A DNA stretch of 39,692 nucleotides, taken from NCBI GenBank assembly GCA_002345145.1, contig DDVC01000072.1, forward strand, positions 1 to 39,692. The letters are read 5' to 3'. The notes beneath the pieces were generated by a model that saw nothing but the letters and a program-made list of their open reading frames with translations, was not told where the DNA came from and made no database searches. Position numbers and translations under genes: made by a program. The DNA comes from Bacteroidetes bacterium UBA2322. GTDB lineage: Bacteria; Bacteroidota; Bacteroidia; Chitinophagales; UBA2359. Shown piece by piece: positions 26,210 to 34,890 of the stretch; within the stretch, counting starts at the first letter, position 1; every line of letters starts with the position of its first letter.

Positions 26210-26983
26210 TTACTTACCCGATGCCATTTTTTCTAATTCCTTTCGGCTGTTATTGAGTTTAAAGCGGTCAATAACCACCGAAAACTGCTCCTTATCGGTA
26301 AGATAGGAATAAGCAAACTTAGCCAGTTCTAATTTACCCGATTCAAAACTGAACACATCGAGCAGTTCAGCCAACTGTTGGCAATTAAGGGGCTGTTTGG
26401 TTATGGCATCTTTGGCTATTTGTATGCGTGTATCGTCGTAATCCTGGTCTTTAATGGTATTGCGCAGTTGGGTAAAATCGGCTTCTTTCATACCCGGAGC
26501 AGGCGGCGGTGGAGCCGTTTGGGCTGTAGGCTGGTTGGTATTGGGGCGGGTATTAGGCGTAGGAGCTGTTTGCTGTTGCTGCTGTTGTTGTGGGCGCAGG
26601 TACGGGTCATCGGGGCGGGGCGCTTGGGCTGTTTCGGGTTTAATAGGTATGGCATCATGCACCCTAAAATTTAGCTCAGAATCTATGTAGGCAAAAACCT
26701 CTCTGTTATCGGGTATTCTAATGTAGTCCTTAAAAATAACCTTCCCTGTGCGGCGGTTTTTTTTGGGCTGTACTATCCAAAGTAGATGGGTACCGGGTGG
26801 TACGTTTTTAATGGTATAAGAAGTTCTGATGTCTTTAAAATGTACGTCGTCCAGCACTAAGCTAAACGCTGATTGGTCAAACATTTGCAAATGCAATACT
26901 GAAGATTGCGCCTTTAGCGCCCACAAAGGGGAAAAAAGGAGGGCAAATAGCCCGAATACAAAAAACATAACTGCTTTTTTCAT
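26210..26983 (-). CDS. Secreted DUF4476 protein with polyglutamine linker
   Basis: A 257-residue protein with a signal peptide (FFVFGLFALLFSPLWALKAQ). Residues 25-115 form a beta-rich domain (SFSLVLDDV-like AFSLVLDDVHFKDIRTSY and GTHLLWIVQPKK). A low-complexity linker follows with seven consecutive glutamines and a proline/threonine-rich stretch (about 130-165). The C-terminal 90 residues match DUF4476 (ADFTQLRNTIKDQDYDDTRI, SGKLELAKFAYSYL), a helical domain of unknown function common in Bacteroidota. It is presumably periplasmic. The CAG/CAA-rich tract could vary in length by slippage. Confidence 0.85.
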   Translation of the reverse strand: MKKAVMFFVFGLFALLFSPLWALKAQSSVLHLQMFDQSAFSLVLDDVHFKDIRTSYTIKNVPPGTHLLWIVQPKKNRRTGKVIFKDYIRIPDNREVFAYIDSELNFRVHDAIPIKPETAQAPRPDDPYLRPQQQQQQQTAPTPNTRPNTNQPTAQTAPPPPAPGMKEADFTQLRNTIKDQDYDDTRIQIAKDAITKQPLNCQQLAELLDVFSFESGKLELAKFAYSYLTDKEQFSVVIDRFKLNNSRKELEKMASGK

Positions 26984-27577
26984 GCTGTTTAGGGGTTTGA
27001 AGGTAAAACAGATTAACGCACAAAGTTAGACCTTTGTTATGGTGTTTTGTTTAACCGCGGCAAGCATAATTTATGCTGTTGTAATTCAAAGTTAGGTAGG
27101 AATGAAAATGAATGCCCTATAGGAATAACGTAGGCGTATGTTGTACCTGTACTTGTTAAAAATTGGCAACAGATTACGGTGCGCTGCCCCTTCTTATAAC
27201 ACGGCACAAATCTCTGTTCTACCCATATTTAGGGCGGCTGACCCTTGTGTATAAGCCCCCATAAATGGGCGTTTTTGGTTTTGCAAAAGTGCAGCGCCCA
27301 AAATACATCGCTCCACCTGTTTAAAAGCCTTTTGCGGTAAGACTTTGAGTTTCACGTTAAACAAGCAGCCTTCTGCAAATTTTATTGGTCTATATTAACT
27401 TAGTGTGGTTTCGTTCATTATATTTGCGTGTTTACTGCGTATAAACAGCAGAGCTAAAATAGAACAAAGCAAAAACAACATAAGACGGGTTTACGCCTAC
27501 CATAAATTATTGGCAACCCATACAAAAACTAAAAAAGCGCCCCTTAACTCATCACTCACCAATACAGAATTAAGATA
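26984..27577. other. Intergenic region upstream of the defence operon
   Basis: A gap of 594 bases with no convincing gene. TATATTTG at 27419-27426 fits the -7 element, but it is 150 bases before the mod start and no TTTG lies at the usual -33 spacing. A small hairpin with a U-rich tail (about 27256-27276) could be a terminator or leader structure. The long leader before mod could hold regulation that was not recognised. Confidence 0.4.
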
Positions 27578-30142
27578 ATGGCTAAAATTAAAAAAACTAC
27601 TCCAATTTCTATTGAGCAGTATGACCATAAAGATAAACGCCGCCTTAATAACCCACCCGTAGGTTTGGTTGATGAGGGTACAGAACCCTATATAACACCC
27701 AAAAAAACCTACCAATACGACCCCCACCTTGACCCACAACTGCAATGGGCAGGCAAGGCAGAACATACAGCTTTTGATGTGCCCACCGTGAGCCTGCACG
27801 TGCATGAGCGCATTGACCCAAGACGCATTATTGAAACCGTGCGCAAACAAGAAGAAGCCCCCATACAAATGAGCTTGTTTGAAACCCATAAAAAACCCCT
27901 GCGCGAAGCCATTGAATTTTACAAGCACAAAGAAAACTGGACTAACCGCCTCATAGCCGGCGACAGCCTGCTGGTTATGAACAGCCTTTTAGAAAAAGAA
28001 GGCATGGCAGGTAAAGTGCAAATGGTGTATTTTGACCCCCCTTACGGCATTAAATACGGCAGTAATTTTCAACCCTTTGTAAATAAACGTGATGTAAAAG
28101 ACGGAAACGACGACGACCTTACCGCCGAACCCGAAATGATTAAAGCCTTCAGAGATACCTGGGAGCTGGGTATTCACTCCTACCTCACCTACCTGCGCGA
28201 TAGGCTGCTCCTGGCGCGCGAACTGCTCCACGATACCGGTAGCATTTTTGTGCAAATCTCCGACGAAAATGTGCATCGGGTAAGATGTATTATGGACGAG
28301 GTTTTCGGAAGTGAAAATTTTGTAAGTATGATTGCGTATGCTACTACAAGTGGTTTTACGTCAAATACGCTAAGTAGAGCAGGTGATTATATTTTGTGGT
28401 ATGCAAAAGACAGTAAAAAAGTTAAGTACAGAAAAATTTTGATTTCCAAACGAGAAAATCTATCAAACACTTCTGATTATCGTTATCTGAAATTATCAAA
28501 TGGGGATATTAGACTATTGAATAACGAAGAAAAAAAAGGGGCTAAACCTATACCTGAAAATTCAAAAATTTTCAGATTGGGAGATCTAACAAGTCAAGGT
28601 CCACCTAATGAGCCTCAACCATTCAATATAAATGAGAAAATATATGAACCTTCCAAAAATAGACACTGGACTGTAAATTATCCATCGGGTATGCAAACAC
28701 TGCTTAACTCGGGAAGAATTTATGAAAGAGAAAACACAATTTCATTTATAAGATATTTTGACGACTTTTCTTTCATTGAACTTAATAGTATTTGGGACGA
28801 TACTTCGGTGGCAGGACAGGAAGGTGGAAAATTATATGTAGTTCAAACAAATGAAAAAGTCATCCAACGCTGCCTGTTAATGACTACCGACCCTGGCGAT
28901 TTGGTATTAGATATTACCTGCGGCAGCGGCACTACGGCATATGTAGCCGAAAACTGGGGCAGGCGTTGGATAACCTGCGACACCTCAAGGGTAGCGCTTG
29001 CCTTAGCCAAACAGCGGCTCATGACAGCCCTATTTGATTATTACCAATTAGCACACCCCCATGAGGGCGTAGGCAGCGGCTTTAAATACAAAACCGTGCC
29101 GCACATTACCCTAAAAAGCATAGCCAACAATGAGCCTGCCCCCGTAGAAACCCTTTACGACCAGCCCTATACCGACAACAAACGAACCAGAGTAACCGGA
29201 CCCTTTACCATAGAAGCCGTACCCGCGCCGGTTGCCAAATCATTTGAGGAGGTAGAAACAGATATACCAATGGAAGCCGACAATTCTGTTTCAAGAAGTG
29301 GCGAAACATTAAGGCAAAATAACTGGATAGACGAGTTGAAGCAATCGGGCGTAAGAGGAAAAAAAGGCGAACGCATTATGTTTACCCGTATGGAACCCAT
29401 GACCGGCACCCGTTTTTTGCAGGCACACGGCGAAACCAAAGTAGAAATGCCACCTAAAAACTTGTTTGAAAAAGAACAACCCACACTAATGCAGCAGCCC
29501 CAGCGGGTGGTAGTGTGTTTTGGTCCTGAACATGCGCCTTTAGAACAACGCATGGTAGAGCTGGCATTAGAAGAAGCCCGAATGCTTAGGCCCAAGCCCG
29601 ATATAATTTTGTTTTGCGCCTTTCACTTTGACGCCGAAGCCCGAAAAGACATAGAAGAAACCAACTGGCCCGGCATTACCCTTTTAGAAGCCCAAATGAA
29701 TGCCGACCTGCTAACCGATGATTTAAAAAAGAAACGCAGCAGCAACGAAAGTTTTTGGCTCATTGGTCAGCCCGATGTTCAAATCAGGGAAATAAAAATG
29801 GGCGATGACAAAGGCAAATACACCGTTGAAGTAAACGGCTTTGACTATTACAACCCCAAAACCGGCACGGTTGACAGCGGCGGCAAGAGCGATATAGCCA
29901 TGTGGATGCTTGACCACGATTATGACGGACGGAGTTTGTTCCCTTCGCAGGTGTTTTTCCCTATGGCAGGCGCAAAACAGGGCTGGGCAACCTTAGCCAA
30001 AAACCTGAAAGCCGAAATAGACGAAGAAAAATTAGAAGCCTTCAGCGGCACGGTATCGCTTCCGTTTAAAGCAGGCAAAAATGTGGCGGTTAAAATTATT
30101 GATGCGCGGGGAATTGAGTCGTTAAAAATTATCAGGTTATAA
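27578..30142 (+). CDS. Type III-like adenine-specific DNA methyltransferase (Mod)
   Basis: An 854-residue DNA methyltransferase of the beta class: catalytic DPPY at 153-156 comes before the SAM-binding motif LDITCGSGTT at about 444-453. It is expected to methylate adenine in an asymmetric site and to give the restriction complex its specificity. Residues between the motifs, coded by about 28300-28870, form the target-recognition part. That stretch is richer in A+T and in AGA/TTA codons than its surroundings, suggesting a swapped cassette. The last 380 residues after motif I are long for a Mod subunit and include VVVCFGPEHAPLEQRMVE and a conserved-looking FDYYNPKTGTVDSGGKSD. The gene opens a four-gene operon with an ATPase 35 bases downstream. 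The ATG has no ribosome-binding site. Confidence 0.92.
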   Translation: MAKIKKTTPISIEQYDHKDKRRLNNPPVGLVDEGTEPYITPKKTYQYDPHLDPQLQWAGKAEHTAFDVPTVSLHVHERIDPRRIIETVRKQEEAPIQMSLFETHKKPLREAIEFYKHKENWTNRLIAGDSLLVMNSLLEKEGMAGKVQMVYFDPPYGIKYGSNFQPFVNKRDVKDGNDDDLTAEPEMIKAFRDTWELGIHSYLTYLRDRLLLARELLHDTGSIFVQISDENVHRVRCIMDEVFGSENFVSMIAYATTSGFTSNTLSRAGDYILWYAKDSKKVKYRKILISKRENLSNTSDYRYLKLSNGDIRLLNNEEKKGAKPIPENSKIFRLGDLTSQGPPNEPQPFNINEKIYEPSKNRHWTVNYPSGMQTLLNSGRIYERENTISFIRYFDDFSFIELNSIWDDTSVAGQEGGKLYVVQTNEKVIQRCLLMTTDPGDLVLDITCGSGTTAYVAENWGRRWITCDTSRVALALAKQRLMTALFDYYQLAHPHEGVGSGFKYKTVPHITLKSIANNEPAPVETLYDQPYTDNKRTRVTGPFTIEAVPAPVAKSFEEVETDIPMEADNSVSRSGETLRQNNWIDELKQSGVRGKKGERIMFTRMEPMTGTRFLQAHGETKVEMPPKNLFEKEQPTLMQQPQRVVVCFGPEHAPLEQRMVELALEEARMLRPKPDIILFCAFHFDAEARKDIEETNWPGITLLEAQMNADLLTDDLKKKRSSNESFWLIGQPDVQIREIKMGDDKGKYTVEVNGFDYYNPKTGTVDSGGKSDIAMWMLDHDYDGRSLFPSQVFFPMAGAKQGWATLAKNLKAEIDEEKLEAFSGTVSLPFKAGKNVAVKIIDARGIESLKIIRL

Positions 30143-30177
30143 TAGCTAAAAACTGAAAACCAAAAACTAAAAACTAA

Positions 30178-31323
30178 ATGTACATATCAAGGTTAAAGCT
30201 AAAAAACTGGAAAAACTTTAAAGAGGTAGATATTCCTTTAACAGAAAGGGTTTTTGTGGTTGGGCCTAATGCTTCGGGAAAATCTAATTTTCTTGATGTA
30301 TTCAGATTTTTGCGTGATATATCAAAGCCCGGCGGCGGGCTTCAAAAAGCAGTTACCGAAAGAGGAGGTATTTCAAAGATTAGGAGTTTAGCGGCAAGAA
30401 CATTTCCGGATGTAGAAATAGAAATACACCTATCGGAATACGGCACCACCGTACCTTTATGGAAATATTCAGTGGGAATAAAACAGGAAATCAGAGGCTA
30501 TAGGCTTCCCTATCTTACACAAGAAAAAGTTTGGAAAGGAGAGCAGTTAATTTTAGACAGGCCCGATAAAGATGACAGCCAAGACCATGAACGGCTAACC
30601 CAAACGCACCTTGAACAAATAAATGCAAACAGAGAGTTTAGAGAAATCAATAAATATTTGGAAAATACTGTTTATCTGCATCTTATTCCACAAATACTTA
30701 AATATCCGCAAGCTTTTGCGGGAGCCGATTTATCCGGCGATCCTTTTGGACATGGATTTTTGGAAAAAATATCGAAAGTAAATGAGAAAACCCGAAATGC
30801 ATGGTTAAGGAAAATTCAGGAAGCATTAAAAATTGCAGTACCTCAATTTAAAGCCTTTAGTTATGCCGAAGAAAACGGAAGGCCGCATTTAGAAGCCGTT
30901 TATGAGCATTGGAGGCCCAAAGCAGGCAAGCAACGAGAAGAACAGTTTTCTGATGGCACTTTAAGATTAATTGGTTTGCTATGGTCTCTTCAGGAAGGAG
31001 ATGGGCTATTGCTGTTAGAAGAGCCGGAACTGTCATTAAATGGGGCAATCGTTTCAAAAATACCGGCTTTGATTTATAAACTTCAAAAACCCAAAAAACG
31101 ACAAGTAATTTTAACTTCACATAGTACCGATCTGCTTAATGACAGAGGTATTTCCTTAGACGAAATATTGTTATTAGATCCGGTTCAGGAAGGCACTTCA
31201 ATTAAAATTGCATCAGGCATTCCTGAAATAAAATTGATGCTGCAAGGAGGAATGACACCGGGAGCGGCAATTCTTCCTCGAACTAAACCTAAAAATATTA
31301 ATCAATTAACCTTAGGTTTTTAA
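30178..31323 (+). CDS. ABC-type AAA ATPase (OLD/RecF-like), defence-associated
   Basis: A 381-residue ATPase of the AAA_15/AAA_21 kind, related to the ATPase part of OLD nucleases and RecF/SMC heads. The N-terminus SRLKLKNWKNFKEVDI is typical. Walker A GPNASGKS is at 29-36, an ABC signature FSDGTLRLIGLLWSL at about 258-272, Walker B LLLLEEPELSLN at E281-E282, and the switch histidine H315 in LTSHSTDLLND. No nuclease domain is fused to it; the next gene probably supplies it. It starts 35 bases after mod and ends one base before the next ATG. Codon use is more A+T-rich than the flanking mod and res genes. It could sense phage or DNA ends and control the partner protein; that is inference. Confidence 0.88.
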   Translation: MYISRLKLKNWKNFKEVDIPLTERVFVVGPNASGKSNFLDVFRFLRDISKPGGGLQKAVTERGGISKIRSLAARTFPDVEIEIHLSEYGTTVPLWKYSVGIKQEIRGYRLPYLTQEKVWKGEQLILDRPDKDDSQDHERLTQTHLEQINANREFREINKYLENTVYLHLIPQILKYPQAFAGADLSGDPFGHGFLEKISKVNEKTRNAWLRKIQEALKIAVPQFKAFSYAEENGRPHLEAVYEHWRPKAGKQREEQFSDGTLRLIGLLWSLQEGDGLLLLEEPELSLNGAIVSKIPALIYKLQKPKKRQVILTSHSTDLLNDRGISLDEILLLDPVQEGTSIKIASGIPEIKLMLQGGMTPGAAILPRTKPKNINQLTLGF

Positions 31324-31324
31324 A

Positions 31325-31930
31325 ATGAGTATTTACATAAATTTGGTTTCGGAAGATGCCATAAGTGAATTTACAATGATGAAGTTGTTAGATTCATTTG
31401 CCTCAAAATACTATATTCACAATACGTACCCCGCGAATGGATATGGGTACATAAAATCGAACATCAATGGTTTTAATCAGGCTTCTATAGCTACCCCATT
31501 TTTTGTATTAACAGATTTAGACAATTACCCATGCCCCCCAGAACTTATTCTTGACTGGATAACTGCGCCTTTACATCCTAATTTTATTTTTCGTATCGCA
31601 GTAAAAGAAGTAGAAGCATGGTTATTGGCAGACATAGAAGGATTTTCAGAATTTACAGGGGTATCACAGGCTAACTTTCCTGCAAACCCTGAATTAGAAA
31701 ATGATCCTAAGCAAACCCTTATCAATTTGGCAAGACGATCAAGAAGAAGGGATGTCAGAGAAGATATAGTGCCTATAAACAACAATGCTACAATAGGTCC
31801 AAACTATAATGAGCGGTTAATGCAATTTGTATCTGATTTTTGGAATTTAGAACGGGCTATTGGCCGCTCAACGAGTTTACAAAGAGCGTTTAATAAACTC
31901 GATAATTTTAATTTTACCCAACCTGCCTAA
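31325..31930 (+). CDS. DUF4276-like protein, probable TOPRIM-type partner of the ATPase
   Basis: A 201-residue protein. Features are an N-terminal NLVSEDAISEF with E10, then LTDLDNYPC with D64-x-D66, which together suggest the acidic set of a TOPRIM nuclease fold, and the hallmark FRIAVKEVEAWLLAD (about 90-104). It resembles the DUF4276 family, whose genes are often found after an AAA ATPase. By analogy with OLD nucleases (ATPase plus TOPRIM) and PARIS (AriA ATPase plus AriB TOPRIM), it is the likely effector nuclease released or activated by the ATPase. It starts one base after the ATPase stop, and its TAA overlaps the ATG of res by one base, so all are translationally coupled. The TOPRIM assignment is from motifs by eye. 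Confidence 0.75.
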   Translation: MSIYINLVSEDAISEFTMMKLLDSFASKYYIHNTYPANGYGYIKSNINGFNQASIATPFFVLTDLDNYPCPPELILDWITAPLHPNFIFRIAVKEVEAWLLADIEGFSEFTGVSQANFPANPELENDPKQTLINLARRSRRRDVREDIVPINNNATIGPNYNERLMQFVSDFWNLERAIGRSTSLQRAFNKLDNFNFTQPA

Positions 31931-34746
31931 TGAAAAACATAAACAAACTTATCATCAACTCCCCATACATTGAACCGCAGCAGTATTGGGAATATATTAG
32001 AGCCACCCGAGAATTTGTTTTGCAAACAGGCCGCAGACCGGCAGGGTATGTAGTAGCTTCGGAAAGTTCAAAATCGTTTGATGATCCGGGAACATTCATT
32101 GAAATTGATTTGGTGAATGCCATTCGTCCAAGAATAAAAAAGTGGCGCGAAGCCGGTTATCCCGGTGTTACAAGCATTACCAAACGGCTTTTGCAACATT
32201 GGCAAGACCCCGAAGAGCGCAAAGACCGCCGGTTTTTCTTTTGCCAGTTAGAAGCCATTGAAACCCTTATTTGGCTTACCGAAGCTCCACAAGCAGACAA
32301 AACAGGCATTGATATTCCGGGCGATGGCGGCGCGTTTAGCCGTTGGTGCAACAAAATGGCAACCGGTTCGGGCAAAACCATTGTCATGAGCCAACTTATT
32401 GCATGGAATGTACTAAACAAAGTAGCCAACGGAAAAGATACCCGATTTTCTAAAAATGTACTCATTGTGGTGCCGGGCTTAACGGTACGCAATAGACTCT
32501 CCGTTCTACACCCAACCGACCCCGAAAACTATTACGAAGCCTTCAACATTGTGCCTTCGGGTTTAATGGACACCCTTCGGCAAGGAAAAATCAACATCAT
32601 CAATTGGCACGCTTTGGCATGGCAAACAGAAGAAAAAATTGCCAAGAAAAAATCGGTTGATAAACGTGGCGCAAAAAGCGACGAAGCCTATGTAAGAGAA
32701 ATATTGGGCAACATGGCAAACGCTTCAAATATCATAGTCATCAATGACGAAGCACACCATGCCTGGCGTATCCCTGCCGAAAGTAAAATAAAAGGGGTAA
32801 AGAAAGAAGATATTGAAGAAAGCACCATTTGGGTGGGTGGGCTCGACCGCATTCATAGGGCAAGAGGCATTTTGCGCTGTTTTGATTTATCGGCAACCCC
32901 ATTTGCGCCAAGCGGAAAAAAAGCAACCCAAGAGGCGTTGTTTCCATGGATAGTTTCAGATTTTGGTTTGAATGACGCCATTGAAGCAGGATTGGTAAAA
33001 ACGCCAAGAGTGGTAGTGCGCGATGATGGAAATGTGGACAAAGATTTGCGCTCACGTTTGTATCATATATACATGGACGAAACGGTAAAAGACAACATCA
33101 ACCAAAAAGTTGATGAAACCGTTCCGCTTCCCGATTTGATTAAAAACGCCTACCTGCTTTTGGGTAAAGACTGGAAAGCAACCAAAGACGATTGGGAAAA
33201 AGCCGGCTACAAAATTCCACCGGTAATGATAACCGTGGCAAACACCACCTACACCTCAGCACGCATAAAATCTTCATTTGACAAAGATGCCTTTTTGCTT
33301 TCAGTGGCAGGTTTGGGCGATTTATGCAATCCCGATAAAACCTTGCAGATAGACAGCAGCATTTTACAGAAAGCCGAAGCAGAAACTGAGGAAATTGACC
33401 TTGCAGCAGCAAACGAGGTGGAAGATGAGGCAGAAGATGCGCCCAAAGAAAAAAGGCTTACCAAAAAACAACAAGCCGAACTGTTAAGAAAAACGGTTGA
33501 TACCATAGGAAAAATGGGCGAACCCGGAGAGCCTATTCAAAACGTAATTTCGGTTGGCATGTTGAGCGAGGGGTGGGATGCCAAAACAGTAACGCATATT
33601 ATGGGTTTACGAGCATTCAGCAGCCAACTACTTTGCGAGCAGGTGGTAGGCAGAGGACTGCGAAGAACTTCGTATGATGTAGGCGATGACGGATTATTTG
33701 AACCCGAATATGTAAACATCTTTGGCGTTCCGTTTACCTTTCTGCCGCACGAAGGCGGTGCCGATGGGTTACCGCCTCCGCCACCCAAGCCAAAAACAGA
33801 AATAAAACCCGTTAAAGAAAAAGCCGAACATGAAATCAGTTTCCCGAATGTGGTAAGGATTGACCACACTTATAAACCACAACTGACATTGAATATAGAA
33901 AAGGTTAAGTTATTAGAGCTTGACCCCTACGATTCAATTACAGAAGCTGAATTGGCAGCCATCATTGCCGGAAAACCAAATCCCGCAGCGCTTTCCGAAA
34001 TTGACCTGAAAGAAATTGCAGAGAAATTCAGGCTGCAATCCATCATTTTCCGAATTGCATCTGCCATTTACAATTCAGAAAAAAAGCCCGATTGGAAGGG
34101 GAGCAAAGAAACTTTCCTGATTCAGTTGATTAACATTATTGAAAAATTTATCTACTCAAACAAAATCATCATCAAAAACCCCTTGTTTAATCAAGATGAA
34201 GCAAGAAAAAGAATTTTGATAATGCTAAATATGAACAAGGTTGTTCAGCACATTTGGAACGAAATAAGAGCGGTAAATACAGAAGCATTAACCCCTGTAT
34301 TTGACAAAGAAAATCCAATACGTTCAACTTCCAACATCAGAACATGGTGGACAAGCAAACCTAATGCTGCATTTAACAAAACGCATATCAATTTTTTGGT
34401 TGTTGATAGCCAATGGGAATACTTAGAAGCAAAGACAATCAATGAATCCGATAGTATAATGTCTTTTGTTAAAAACGACCATTTGAACTTTGTAATCTAT
34501 TACAATCATCAAGGCGTAGTAAGGCGATTTTTTCCCGATTTTATTTGCAAACTGACAAACGGAGAACGTCTGATAATAGAAACCAAAGGTCAAGACAATG
34601 AACAAAACAAAACAAAACGCGCCTATCTTGATGAATGGTGCAGAGCCGTAAATGAACATGGAGGATTTGGTAAATGGAAGTGGGCAGTTTCTTTTGAGCC
34701 AAATGACCTACAAAAAATAATTGCTGACCAATACCATACTTTGTAA
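31930..34746 (+). CDS. Type III-like restriction subunit (Res): helicase-nuclease
   Basis: A 938-residue superfamily 2 helicase fused to a nuclease. Walker A ATGSGKT is at 144-150, the DEAH-like box DEAHH at 273-277, the segment SVGMLSEGWDAKTVTHIMGL before motif VI, and motif VI QVVGRGLRR at 571-579. The C-terminal PD-(D/E)xK nuclease has D870 in FFPDF and E884-T-K886 in IIETKG. It resembles the BPTD_3080-type restriction endonucleases, which pair with long Mod proteins. It would translocate on or signal along DNA and cut when two sites are unmethylated. A coiled, charged insert lies near 465-510. It is coupled to the upstream gene by a one-base overlap and no lesion is seen. Confidence 0.92.
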   Translation: MKNINKLIINSPYIEPQQYWEYIRATREFVLQTGRRPAGYVVASESSKSFDDPGTFIEIDLVNAIRPRIKKWREAGYPGVTSITKRLLQHWQDPEERKDRRFFFCQLEAIETLIWLTEAPQADKTGIDIPGDGGAFSRWCNKMATGSGKTIVMSQLIAWNVLNKVANGKDTRFSKNVLIVVPGLTVRNRLSVLHPTDPENYYEAFNIVPSGLMDTLRQGKINIINWHALAWQTEEKIAKKKSVDKRGAKSDEAYVREILGNMANASNIIVINDEAHHAWRIPAESKIKGVKKEDIEESTIWVGGLDRIHRARGILRCFDLSATPFAPSGKKATQEALFPWIVSDFGLNDAIEAGLVKTPRVVVRDDGNVDKDLRSRLYHIYMDETVKDNINQKVDETVPLPDLIKNAYLLLGKDWKATKDDWEKAGYKIPPVMITVANTTYTSARIKSSFDKDAFLLSVAGLGDLCNPDKTLQIDSSILQKAEAETEEIDLAAANEVEDEAEDAPKEKRLTKKQQAELLRKTVDTIGKMGEPGEPIQNVISVGMLSEGWDAKTVTHIMGLRAFSSQLLCEQVVGRGLRRTSYDVGDDGLFEPEYVNIFGVPFTFLPHEGGADGLPPPPPKPKTEIKPVKEKAEHEISFPNVVRIDHTYKPQLTLNIEKVKLLELDPYDSITEAELAAIIAGKPNPAALSEIDLKEIAEKFRLQSIIFRIASAIYNSEKKPDWKGSKETFLIQLINIIEKFIYSNKIIIKNPLFNQDEARKRILIMLNMNKVVQHIWNEIRAVNTEALTPVFDKENPIRSTSNIRTWWTSKPNAAFNKTHINFLVVDSQWEYLEAKTINESDSIMSFVKNDHLNFVIYYNHQGVVRRFFPDFICKLTNGERLIIETKGQDNEQNKTKRAYLDEWCRAVNEHGGFGKWKWAVSFEPNDLQKIIADQYHTL

Positions 34747-34844
34747 CCCCAAAAACAGAAAAATACACTGCTTGTTTACGCCTATCTGCGCACCTCAACT
34801 TCCTTGCTGCAAAAGCTCACAAATAGTCCGCTTTATTCTTGTAA

Positions 34845-34873
34845 TAGTGCAGGACTTCACAAGTCTTGCACTA
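34845..34873 (+). terminator. Hairpin after the defence operon
   Basis: Thirteen-base arms (34845-34857 and 34861-34873) with a CAC loop. The only imperfect pair is a G-U wobble in plus-strand RNA and a C/A mismatch in the other strand, which favours action on the plus-strand operon. It is 100 bases after the res stop and 18 bases before the converging lipoprotein gene ends. There is no U-run after the stem. Confidence 0.55.
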
Positions 34874-34890
34874 AAAACCACAGTACAAAG

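Noticed and set aside
26984..27577. A riboswitch or small RNA before the defence operon
   Set aside because: No known consensus or strong long-range stem was recognised; only weak hairpins are visible.
27578..34746. Reading the defence operon as a BREX or DISARM system
   Set aside because: The hallmark BREX genes (pglZ, brxC) and DISARM genes (drmA/drmB pair) are absent. Mod and Res fit a type III-like pair.
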